NCBI GenBank assembly: GCA_018398815.1
Contig: CM031607.1
Coordinates: 85,136,422-85,200,421 of the forward strand
DNA: 64,000 nucleotides
Reading direction: 5' to 3'
Source of the DNA: Conus ventricosus
Lineage: Eukaryota; Mollusca; Gastropoda; Neogastropoda; Conidae
Position numbers and translations under genes: made by a program. Shown here piece by piece: positions 31,215 through 41,805 of this stretch. The notes under the pieces are model-generated. The model worked only from the letters and a program-made list of their open reading frames with translations. It made no database searches and was not told where the DNA came from. Position 1 is the stretch's first letter. The number at the start of each line of letters is the position of its first letter.

Positions 31215-34200
31215 CATCATCATCTTCTCTTGCCCTGATGGGCGTAGAGGAGAGATGAGAGACACTCTCGAAGCCAGGCACCGCCATCGGCCTGTCCTGC
31301 CTGTCGCATCAGCGTAGGGCCATCCATTGGTCCATTCTTGATGTTGTCCACCAGCATTTGGCTTGTCGTTCCCCTTCTTTCTGCCGCCTTCCAGCGTGCC
31401 TGGATGACTTTTTGGGCAGTGAATTGTGGCGTATGAAATGCCCGAACCCGCAGTTTCTCTTCTTACTGTTCCCAAAGGAGGGTTCTTGGGGGCCTGAAAG
31501 TGATGTTAATTTGGCTCCTCACAAGGTCGTTTGTCTTCCGGTCTTCCCAAGAGACCCCGAGCAAGCGCCTGAAGCATTTAGTTTCAAAAGTCTGGATTCT
31601 CTTGGTGGTCTCTGCTGTCATGGTCAGCTTTCGCAGCCATACGCAGGATGGACAGCACCAGGGACTTTTTACAGCTTCATCTTTGTGGGAAAGCTGATCT
31701 CCTGCTCTTCCAGATCTGTTTGCTTTGCCATTGCTGCTGTTGCGATCGCTATTTGGGTCTTGATTTCTGTTGTAGAGCGACCGTTTTTGGGTTTGAGAGT
31801 GGCGCCAAGGTATTTGAAAGCGCCCACTTCTTCAAGCTGTTGTGTTCATGTAGATTTCAGCATGGGTGTTGGTTGTGCTGTTGACAGGGACTTTGCTTTT
31901 TTCTGTGCTCACTTCCATTCCATATGCACCTGCCCTTTTTCCAGTCTTTTTGTCAGGTCTTGTAGTTCTTCTTTTGCTGCCTCCCATCAGGTCGATGTCA
32001 TCTGCAAACCTCAGATTATTGATGATTCTTCCTCCGATGGAGACAGTGGGTGGAGTCATGGAGGGTTTCACGCATGTATTTCGGGAAGAGATTGAACAGT
32101 ACGGGAGATAGCAGGCGGGCCTTGACGGACTCCAACTGTGGTCTTGAAGTAGTCCCCTATTGGTTTTGTTGAGGAGGACTGCGCTGTGGCGGTGTTATAC
32201 AGCGCCTGGATGGTTTGGACGAGACCTCCTCAATGCCAAACTTTTGAGCACTTCCCACAGACCCTTGTGCCACCCTGTCAAACGCTTTCCTAAAGTCAAT
32301 GAAGTTGGGGAAAACAGGTCTTTTTGATGTTGCAGATGTTTCTCCATCAGTACCCGGCAGGTGAAGATCTGTTTACTGTGCTTCTGCCTGCCTGAACCCA
32401 GCTTGTTCTTCCGCCAGGGTTCTTCCGCCTCTTTCTTCAGTCGATTCAAGATGACTCTGAGCATGATTTTACTGGTGTGGCTAATGAGACTTATTGTTCT
32501 GTAGTTTGGATTGGCTAGATTTCCTTTTGGGCAGGGGGATGATGAGTGATTTGAGTCATTCTGTGGGCCACTGTTTTGTCTCCCAGATCTTCTGACAAAT
32601 CGAGTTACTAGAGTGCCCAAATTTCCTTCCCTCCAGGGTTTGAGCAGCTCTGCTGGAATATTGTCTGCCCCAGGTGATTTCCTGCCGGAAGGTGCCGATG
32701 GCTTCTTCCACTTCTTTTTCTCATCACTGGTAGTGGTGAGGGATTCCCTTGATGGTGTTGAGTCCCTTCAACAGACTGTCGTTCCTGGCTGTATAGGGTA
32801 GTTGTAAAGTTCTTGGCAGTACTGTGCCCATCTGTTCAAAACAGCGGAGCTTTCTGTCAGCAGCTCGCCTGAGGTATCCTCGATGACTGACGATCGGTTT
32901 TGCTGCGTCTTGGTGAGGTTTTTCCAGTGTGGTGAAGGCATGTTTGCTGTTTCCCTTTTCCCATGCCTTTTCTCGATGTTCTCGCACTGATTATTGATCC
33001 TTTTGTTCTTTGGCTTCATCATTTCCTTCTTTACAAGGTTTTTGGGGTTTTTCGATACTGTGCGGCTTGTTCAGGGCTGGAATTTTTCGTATTCTTCAGT
33101 GATCTTCTTTTGTCGCAGAGGTCAAGGATGTCGTTTGAGATCCATGTTTGGGGTGTTTCTTCCTCTGTCGCCCAAGTACTCCTCTGCTGTTTCGAGATGC
33201 TCATTGAAGCTTTTTGTGAGGTCGTTGATGTCATTGTGCAGGGAGGTTGAGTGCCGCGAACGCCCCCCGAGCTGTGCCTGGAATGCTCTTTTCTCTGGGG
33301 TCTTTTACTTCTCCAGGTCAAACTTGATGCGTGGCTGCGCAGGTTGGTACTTTTCTTCAATTTGATCTTCATTGTGAGCAGCACGAGTCGTGGTCGTGCT
33401 ATATCGCTCCGGGGTATGTCCTCGTCTTTGCTTTATTGATGCTTGATTTGAAGCCCCGCGGAGTGAGGACAAAGTCGATTGGTTGTGAGTCATTCCGTTC
33501 GGCGCATGCCAGGTTGTTCTTCTTGCGTTTGTGGGGGTAAAGGGTGTTGGCAATGGTGAGCTTTTGGGTGCAGGCAAATCCAGAAGGCAAAGTCCCTGTC
33601 GTTAGTTTCCCCTGTGCCGTATTGACCCACTGTTCAGCCCAGTCTTTGTAGGCATCTGGGCGACTTTGGCGTTGAAGTCCCCCTGACTATGATGATGTCT
33701 TTTTGGGGGCTTTTTGATGGTGTCTTCTACTTTCTCGTAGAATTCTTCCCCCGCCTGATCTTCGTGGCTGGTAGTTGGAGCATACACCTGTATGAGGGTG
33801 ATGTTCTTTGGTTTGGCTGACACACGAATGCTGATGATTTGCTGTTAACAGGTGTGCAGCTCAGTGATCCAGTGATTTCTTTGCGTACGATGAAGCTACG
33901 CCTTTTTCATTGTAGTGACTCTTCGCACTGTCCCACATCTTGTGTCCTTCCTCTGTGATTGCTTCTCCAAAGCCTGTCCATTTTACTTCCGACATACCCA
34001 AAATGTCCATTGGTAACGTCTCAGCTCGTGCTCTAGTTTTTTTTACTTTGCCGCACTGATGAAGTGTACGAACATTCCAGGTTCCAAGGGTTAATTTTCT
34101 CGTTGGCAGCTTGTATGATGTCTTTGCCCAGTAGCGGGATTTTTCCTTCCCCCTGGTGCTTGTCAGTGGGAAGCGCGGTCGTTGGTAAACCCGGGCCCGG

Positions 34201-34362
34201 CCGATCGGTTTGTTGTGGCTATGGTTGTATCTCTCATGACTTTTCTGTGGGCTTGGGTTTAAATCCTTGGTGGCGCCAATCCCCTCCCCAAAGTCACCTA
34301 CTGTGCAGGTAGTACTGGGCTACAGCTTTACCAGTAGCAGACCATTTGTCTGACCTGCCCAC
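31215..34362 (-). mobile_element. RTE-like non-LTR retrotransposon, nearly full length, frameshifted
   Basis: Flanked by the 12-bp direct repeat AGCATGCATCAT (31203-31214 and 34363-34374), the expected target-site duplication, in repeat X sequence that is uninterrupted in the left arm (near 27228). On the - strand: endonuclease start LTLGTWNVRT (about 34080) and MDILGMSEVKWTGFG, YAPTTSHEDQAGEEFYEKVED (split by a frame break), an RT core with NNLRFADDIDLMGG (32071-31832) and a C-terminus ending ASRVSLISPLRPSG. It ends in an (ATG)n tail, typical of RTE elements. Many frameshifts and stops make it non-autonomous. The length of about 3.15 kb suits a complete RTE. Confidence 0.85.
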
Positions 34363-34374
34363 AGCATGCATCAT

Positions 34375-35001
34375 AAACATCAAATATAATATTATGTAAA
34401 GACGAAATTTTTCCAAAGAGTAAAATTTTATATAATTGTTTTCACAGAAACAAAGAAAAATCAAAGATTTTTCTGCAGGCATACACAAAAAATCATGAAG
34501 TATCTACAAACGAAAGGGAATTGTTTATGAGAAAAACGGAGAAGTCAGTGATGCCTAACAGAAAAAAAAGTGAAGAAGTAAACCTCAAGGAACGAAGCAA
34601 ACAAATCTTTTACACAAAATGGGACATTTACGTCAAAATGAACATTGGAACCCAAAATAAAGAAAAATATGTTAACATAGGAAAATAAATCTAGAAAAAT
34701 TTTACAGTCAGAAAACAAAAGACATTTACAACAACAAAAATGAAAAAAAAACCCACAACGTTTACATCAAAAACACGATGAATGAAAATTATAATACGAA
34801 AGAAAGCAAAAAGTTCTACAAGGCATGCTGCTGCTTATTCATTTCAATTTCACATTGTCAAAAACGTCATGATTTCCCCAGTCAAATTTTATTCATGTTG
34901 CTGCCCCCTAAATACTAACCAGTCTGCTTTGGTGACAAAATTATGTACAGCATCTCACTGGTCCTTTCTCTTGGCAGTATACAAAAAGTACGTGAACACC
35001 A
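34375..35001 (+). repeat. AT-rich repeat unit, inverted counterpart of 27214-26600
   Basis: A-rich non-coding sequence. Short Lys/Thr-rich frames are composition artefacts. Confidence 0.55.
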
Positions 35002-35245
35002 GCAAGCTTGGTGCAGTGGTTAGCGCTTGTCCACGAGAAGCATTTATTTGTGAGATTATTCTGTGCTGTCCAGCCCCGCGTTGGGTGCATTATGGGCTCC
35101 ATTCAGAAGGGTTTGGGGTAACACAGTTGGTTTGGTCCCCTTGGTGGATGCTTTGTTAGAGTGTTTTCTCAATTCCCCGCCTTACAAAGCAGGTGTGTTT
35201 ATTTCTAAGGCCTTGTTAGTATAGGGTATAGTAGCAAAACAACAT
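35002..35245 (+). mobile_element. tRNA-derived SINE, diverged copy
   Basis: Inverted counterpart of the copy at 26340-26592, with the same B-box deletion, so both derive from one insertion duplicated with the locus. Confidence 0.7.
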
Positions 35246-35998
35246 AACAAAAGCGGAGAGGACAACCCTGTATGTAAACTCTGACCACTGTAGAACTCTG
35301 CAGTTCTCTTCAACACATTGATCATTATTCAAAGAAAAGGGTGTCTGAAATTCTGTGGCCCTTCATGTCCCGCTATCATAGTGCCCTCCCCAGCTTCCGC
35401 CCAGTTAGGCTAGTCCATAACTATCGTCGTCAATCGGGCATTTAGTTTGGTGGTGTTTCCCTTTTTTTTATCTGGTTCACCATGGTGATGAAGAGAAGGC
35501 CCGTTTGGGCGTTAGTATGGATGGCACGTTAACATAGCATGCACCATGCATGAGAAATTGAAAGAACGACGGGGAAAAAGCTGAGTGATTGTATTGACTG
35601 AACGGTAGGAAACCCACTGAATGGAGCGCCAGCAGTCAGCTCTTTAAAGAGCCCGGATATAGAGCATGGAGCATTAAAGTTTGATTTCTTTCCGAGAAAG
35701 GCGCCAAAAAATACATTTAATTAATGATAGTAAGTAATAATAACTAATTATAATAATAATAAAGCGTTTCAAGACAGTGAATGGATTTTTTTCAGGGAAG
35801 AATATGGAGTCGTGTAATATTAGACAATATCTGTCAAAAACAAGAAAAAAACAACATTAAAAAAAACTATAACGATCATAAAAAAGTATTATGCAAAGTC
35901 TCTTTTTGTTTTCAAATATATTCAGCATTTGTCGATTTGATCGTGGTAGATTTTTAAACCTAATACCAGCAGATTAATTTTCAGTAAAGATGCTTTCC

Positions 35999-36000
<2 letters not shown>
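35246..36000. other. non-coding spacer
   Basis: Mirrors about 26330-25620; a patch of TAATAATAA simple sequence lies near 35740-35760. No gene supported. Confidence 0.45.
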
Positions 36001-36057
<57 letters not shown>

Positions 36058-36115
36058 TATCTCTCTCTCTTCTCTCTATCTCTCATACACATACACCTAG
36101 AGAGAGAGAGGAGAG
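36001..36115. repeat. (CT)n microsatellite with short GA tract
   Basis: Inverted counterpart of 25615-25491, with different tract lengths. Confidence 0.9.
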
Positions 36116-37235
36116 GGGTGGGTTTGGGGGGAGGACTTGAAAAAGAAAAACTGTCTGGACGGAAAGATATCATCAGTCAAAAGCATTAGTATCCATCACA
36201 GTTTCCGTTATCATTATCATGTTTTTCCCAGACGGTCCTTCACATCAACAGATAAAAACTCTGTACACAAAAAACACATATAAAGTAAAGATAAAATGTT
36301 TACAAAAAGCAAAAATGGATAGAAAAGTTTTCACAAAACAAAGCAAATCAAAGATATTTCTTCACGCACACACAAAAATCATGAAAGGTCCCACAAAAGC
36401 AACAAAAAATGAAATGGGGTTGTTTGGACTAAAGCAGAAGTAAAATAATGATTACACAGAAACAAAGCAAATGAAAGAAATCAACTTAAATAAAAAGAAG
36501 AAATAAATATTTTGCACAAAATAACAAAACACAACATCAAAAATGAACGCGGACTCAAAACAAAAGAAAAAAAAAGTTGACAGAAGAAATAGATCTACAA
36601 ATATGTTTTAGAGTCTGAAAAAAAAAATATTTTAAAACAAGGGCCCCAAATGAAATTTTGTTTTTACACCAACGCACTATGAATGAAAAATTTCATAGGA
36701 AAGAAAAACAAATCTAAAACCCCTTTTCACAGTCAAAAAATTTCTCACACAAGATTTCTCCAAAAGAAAACAAATCTAAGATGGTGAAAGAAAACGTATC
36801 AATTATATCCGCATGAAAAAGTGAAATGAAATGCATCAAAACATTTACACACTTAGAGCACAAAAGCAATAACAGCTGTTTCCAAAAACTGAAGCCCCAA
36901 AATTTAAATTGGTTTGTAAAGATCACGAACACATCAAGAACAACAAAAAAGATCAAATGACATCTATCATCTGCATTGACTATTTCAGGATCGAAAATAT
37001 TACAGCAAAAGTACAGCAGGGGTAATATGCAAGTCTCTTGGGGGAGCTGCACAGAATTCCTTTAAGACACGCTCCTCCTTATTCATTTTAATTACATTGT
37101 CAAAAACATCCTGATTAACCCAGTCATACTTTACTTCATGTTGTACCACTAAATAACAATGCTTTGGTGACAAAATGATGCACAGCCCCACATTGGTCCT
37201 TTCTCTTGACAATGTATAAAAAAACCCAAAGAAAA
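36116..37235 (+). repeat. AT-rich repeat unit, inverted counterpart of 25440-24380
   Basis: A-rich non-coding sequence containing CATTGACTATTTCAGGATCG and CACATTGGTCCTTTCTCTTG. Confidence 0.6.
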
Positions 37236-37238
37236 ACC

Positions 37239-37540
37239 GCCACCTTGGTGCAGTGGTTAGTGCTTCTGGCTGTGTGCTGGGGTGCCATGGGTTCCACTCC
37301 CGTCACAAGCATTTATTTGTAGGATTATTTCGGTTCTGGGCGGCTCCAGCCCAGCGTTGGGCGTGTTATTGGCTCCATGAGAAGCTTGGAGCCACAAAGG
37401 TGGGTTTTTGGTTCACTCAGTGGAAGTGTTGTTAGAGTGTTTCTCGAATTCCCAGCCTTAAGTGCAGGTGTGGTATTTCTTAGACCTTCTTCATACTTTG
37501 ACATAAAGTAGATAACAAAAAACAAAAACAAAAACCCAAA
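37239..37540 (+). mobile_element. tRNA-derived SINE, full-length
   Basis: Counterpart of the copy at 24060-24364. The A-box (TGGTGCAGTGGTTAG) and B-box (GGGTTCCACTCCCGTC) are intact, and it ends in (AACAAAAAC)n. Confidence 0.75.
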
Positions 37541-37544
37541 AAAA

Positions 37545-38011
37545 GAGTAGAGTACAACCCTGTCTTGTGCTTTCTGACCAGTATAGAATCGATGCTCATC
37601 TTCAAAAAATTGATCATTATTTTTAAAAAAAAAAACTGTGTGAAATTTTGTGGCCCTTCATGTCTGCTATCGTAGTGACTTCAGTTTACATTTCCTGTCC
37701 CCGTCCTCGCTGGTACCTGGTAGGCACGTGTCAAAGTGGGCGGTAGTGGCAAGTTTACAGGGACTGTCAATGGACGGGCACGGTGGAGCCTGCAGAGCTT
37801 CACGCCCACTCATGCTGGCTTGTGGCTGTTTCAACTATAGTTGTCGTGCGCATTTAGTGGGTGGTGTCCTTTGTGTGTCTGGAAACAGAACAAGATCACT
37901 GAACATCATCGAAGTGACTTGGCAGCAATGCAGGGGCTTCCCCCGATGTTGTTGCTCATGACAGCTGATACTGATTGCTGCCCGTAGACAGCAGAGCACC
38001 AGGACGAGCCT
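37545..38011 (-). repeat. interspersed repeat X, inverted counterpart of 24056-23686
   Basis: Non-coding; contains CCATTGACAGTCCCTGTA on the - strand and runs up to the minisatellite. Confidence 0.6.
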
Positions 38012-38330
38012 GGTATGACAGAGAACTGGGTAGCCTGAATGAGTGCAGCAGGAGTAATGCCTGATGGTGGGGGCGGGGAAGACGAGCCAGCGTATGACAG
38101 AGAACTGGGTAGCCTAAATGAGTGCAGCAGGAGTAATGCCATGATGGTGGGGGCGGGGAAGACAAGCCAGCGTATGACAGAGAACTGGGTAGCCTGAATG
38201 AGTGCAGCAGGAGTAATGCCATGATGGTGGGGGCGGGGAAGGACAAGCAGCGTATGACAGAAACTGGGTAGCCTGAATGAGTGCAGCAGGAGTAATGCCA
38301 TGATGGTGGGGGCGGGGAAGACGAGACAGA
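38012..38330 (-). repeat. 80-bp minisatellite, four copies
   Basis: Inverted counterpart of 23590-23272, with small indels between units. The apparent - strand frames of 86-142 codons are repeat artefacts. Confidence 0.9.
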
Positions 38331-38548
38331 ACAAAATGAAAGCAAAAAACTATATATGTGTAGAACCAGGACAAGACGCAAGGTTCAGAATTTCACTTTA
38401 GACAATCAGAAACATAATCAGTAGTGGTTTTCAGTCAGAAACTGTGTTCTATTTTCACTTCAACACTGGTCCCGAGATATCAGCTTCTCCTTGACTGAAG
38501 TTCACTCTGCCGATGAGACGTCAAGCATTCCTTGGGAAATCCAAAGTT

Positions 38549-40085
38549 ATCGGGCTTTGGTGAGACCAAAGCTAGATTATGGGTGTGTGGTATATGGTTC
38601 TGCACGAAAGTCTTACCTCAAAGCTCTGATCCAATCCATCATCAAGGGCTGCGGATTGCTCTGGGAGCACTTCGCACATCTCCAAAAGAAAGTTTGTATG
38701 TTGAATCGGGTGAACCCCCTCTGGAGCTAAGGAGGTTGCGTCTTTCCATGAATTACTACCTGAAACTGAGGGCTAATCCAGAAAACCCTGCCTATGATAT
38801 TGTCATGAACCGCCTTTAGAGCCAAATATGACTTAAAGCCAAATGAGATTCCTCCACTGGGTATTCGTATTTTGCCCCGTTTCGGGGCAGCTGGCATTGA
38901 CCTTGATGCTGTTGATGATGGTCCATTACAGACTGATTTACCTCCTTGGAAAGTCGCCAATCCAGAGATTAATTTATATTTAACTCAATTTCGAAAAGGA
39001 GGTCACCTCGAGTGTTGCATATAAACAACTTTATTTTGGGCAATGTGAACTTTATAAGATTTTATCAAGATTTTTACTGATGGTTCTAAAAAAGGTGAGA
39101 GGGCTGCAGCTGCCATTGTGTGTGATAACGATTTTCAGGAGCCTACTTTGTTAAGATTGCGGGATTGGTCATCTGTTTATACTGCTGAACTGAAGGCTTT
39201 AAATCTGGCCCTCAGTGCGGTGTCCAGATCAGATCAGAATGATTTCCTTATTTTATCGGATTCATTGTCGGCATTGTCGGCTTTGTCGACAAGAGAAGTA
39301 TCACATCCAGTTTTGGCGGATATTCATGATCTTCATACTCAGCTTGTCTCTTCGGGAAAGCATATAGTTTTCTTGTGGGTCCCCAGTCACATGGGAATCT
39401 ATGGTAACTCAGTGGTGGACAAAGCAGTCAAACAAGCTCTCGGTGCAAGTCTTTCCAGGAGGCCTATGCAGTTTGTTCCTCACTTGATTTACGTCATAAA
39501 TCCAGTTTGTATTGTCGTGAACTGTGGCAGAGTGAATGGTTGTAATCAAATTCATAATAAATTGTTTAAAATTTGCCCAGATTTAACCAATCCTTTCCAT
39601 CGGTGGTACGTAACCGTAAAGAGGAATCGGTTTTGTCACGGTTACATATTGGGCGCAGCTATATAACGCACAGTTGGATATTCAGAAGGGAAGACCCCCA
39701 TGGTGTGTTGCGTGTGACAGCTTGTTCAGTGTTAATCATTTTTTGACAGAATGTGCTGATTTGATGTGTATCAGAGAGAAGTTCTTTTCCACCAGTGATT
39801 TATCGATTCTTTTTCGTGAGATTTCAGTAGATCTAATTTTTTCTTTTTTGAAAGAGGTAAACTTATTTTATAAAATATAGGGTTTTATTAATGTATACAG
39901 GTGTCGAAGGGTTGAAAAGATAATGTGCTTTTGTCCTCATAAATTTTAAGTGATGTGTTAATACTAGTGTGGGTATTTGTATCAAGAGACTCGGATATGA
40001 TAGCTGAGGTCCTGATTTGGCTCCTAGTAGTCCGCTGGACCCTATAAACACTAACTAACTAACTAACTAACTAACTAACAACCTA
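38549..40085 (+). mobile_element. I/Nimb-like non-LTR retrotransposon, 3' half with RNase H
   Basis: Begins at a sharp break after host sequence AAATCCAAAGTT (38548). It reads the RT thumb end (LVRPKLDYGCVVYGSARKSY) and then, after a short spacer with frameshifts, an RNase H domain: FTDGSKKGERAAAAIV (about 39070), ELKALNLAL (Glu), ILSDSLSAL (Asp) and WVPSHMGIYGNSVVDKAV (His/Asn/Asp), i.e. the expected D-E-D-(H) residues. A C-terminal Cys/His segment (PPWCVACDSLFSVNHFLTEC) follows. It ends in (AACT)n (40050-40080). RT followed by RNase H and this tail fit the I/Nimb group. Frameshifts near 39490 and 39650 inactivate it. Confidence 0.8.
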
Positions 40086-40087
40086 AC

Positions 40088-40500
40088 ATGGACATACTCC
40101 AGTGGAACATAAGGGGAGTTAAAGCAAATTGTCGAGACCTTGAGCTATTATTGACAGAGTATAGATCTTCGGTAATTGCTCTTCAGGAAACCCTTTTAAC
40201 TGCAAGTAAAAGCATGAGATTCCTGGTTTCTCCTGCTTACTCAAGCCAGCTTCTGCAGACTTTTCACGGAGAGGCGTTTCTCTTTTATTCATAATTCGGT
40301 ACTACATACAGAAATTCCACTTCAGACGGATATGGAGGCAGTGGCAGCTCGTATCTCGTTAAACAAGGTTGTTTACGATATGTTGTCTGTATTTATCTCA
40401 TCTTCTGTGATTTCGAAGAGTCAGTGGATGGTTTAATTTCTCAGCTCCAGCCATTTTTTTTTGGGTGACTTGATGGTCATTTCCCGTGGGGAGTAACCCC
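40088..40500 (+). mobile_element. second I/Nimb-like element, endonuclease start, truncated by gap
   Basis: Directly after the (AACT)n tail an ATG at 40088 opens MDILQWNIRGVKANCRDLEL and SSVIALQET, the N-terminus of an APE-type endonuclease (the conserved Asn and Glu are visible). Reading continues in shifted frames to the N gap. The head-to-tail join suggests a tandem pair of the same family. Confidence 0.75.
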
Positions 40501-41500
40501 NNNNNNNNNNNNNNNNNNNNNNNNNNNNNNNNNNNNNNNNNNNNNNNNNNNNNNNNNNNNNNNNNNNNNNNNNNNNNNNNNNNNNNNNNNNNNNNNNNNN
40601 NNNNNNNNNNNNNNNNNNNNNNNNNNNNNNNNNNNNNNNNNNNNNNNNNNNNNNNNNNNNNNNNNNNNNNNNNNNNNNNNNNNNNNNNNNNNNNNNNNNN
40701 NNNNNNNNNNNNNNNNNNNNNNNNNNNNNNNNNNNNNNNNNNNNNNNNNNNNNNNNNNNNNNNNNNNNNNNNNNNNNNNNNNNNNNNNNNNNNNNNNNNN
40801 NNNNNNNNNNNNNNNNNNNNNNNNNNNNNNNNNNNNNNNNNNNNNNNNNNNNNNNNNNNNNNNNNNNNNNNNNNNNNNNNNNNNNNNNNNNNNNNNNNNN
40901 NNNNNNNNNNNNNNNNNNNNNNNNNNNNNNNNNNNNNNNNNNNNNNNNNNNNNNNNNNNNNNNNNNNNNNNNNNNNNNNNNNNNNNNNNNNNNNNNNNNN
41001 NNNNNNNNNNNNNNNNNNNNNNNNNNNNNNNNNNNNNNNNNNNNNNNNNNNNNNNNNNNNNNNNNNNNNNNNNNNNNNNNNNNNNNNNNNNNNNNNNNNN
41101 NNNNNNNNNNNNNNNNNNNNNNNNNNNNNNNNNNNNNNNNNNNNNNNNNNNNNNNNNNNNNNNNNNNNNNNNNNNNNNNNNNNNNNNNNNNNNNNNNNNN
41201 NNNNNNNNNNNNNNNNNNNNNNNNNNNNNNNNNNNNNNNNNNNNNNNNNNNNNNNNNNNNNNNNNNNNNNNNNNNNNNNNNNNNNNNNNNNNNNNNNNNN
41301 NNNNNNNNNNNNNNNNNNNNNNNNNNNNNNNNNNNNNNNNNNNNNNNNNNNNNNNNNNNNNNNNNNNNNNNNNNNNNNNNNNNNNNNNNNNNNNNNNNNN
41401 NNNNNNNNNNNNNNNNNNNNNNNNNNNNNNNNNNNNNNNNNNNNNNNNNNNNNNNNNNNNNNNNNNNNNNNNNNNNNNNNNNNNNNNNNNNNNNNNNNNN
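40501..41500. other. assembly gap of exactly 1000 N
   Basis: Placeholder gap. The contig to its right restarts with about 115 bp of host sequence already seen at 38430-38548. Confidence 0.99.
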
Positions 41501-41805
41501 TCAGAACACTGTGTTCTATTTTCACTTCAACACTGGTCCCCAGATATCAGCTTCTCCTTGACTGAAGTTCACTCTGCCCGATGAGACGTCAAAGCATTCC
41601 TTGGGAAATCCAAAGTTTTAGAGTCGTGTATCGACTGCCTGATTTTCAATGGCCTGTGTAAAAAATTTAAAAAAAAATAGTGTGCTGTTATAAAGAAGTG
41701 AGGAACATAGTTCTGCAACAGCTGTCTGTTATTTGTCCCTCAAAAGCAAATATTTTGAAAGTACCTGTCATGAACAGGTACACATGCGCGTCTACCTGTG
41801 CGTCA
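41501..41805 (-). other. 3' flank of the ankyrin gene (right copy)
   Basis: Counterpart of 23120-22852. The first 117 bases duplicate 38430-38548 and then continue into uninterrupted flank, i.e. the unoccupied form of the site where the I/Nimb-like element sits. Confidence 0.6.

Noticed and set aside
37239..37300. tRNA gene
   Set aside because: A-box and B-box resemble a tRNA but the cloverleaf cannot be completed and the copies continue into a SINE body and tail.
40398..41565. Frames of 359-375 codons at the second gap
   Set aside because: Same artefact of the N run.
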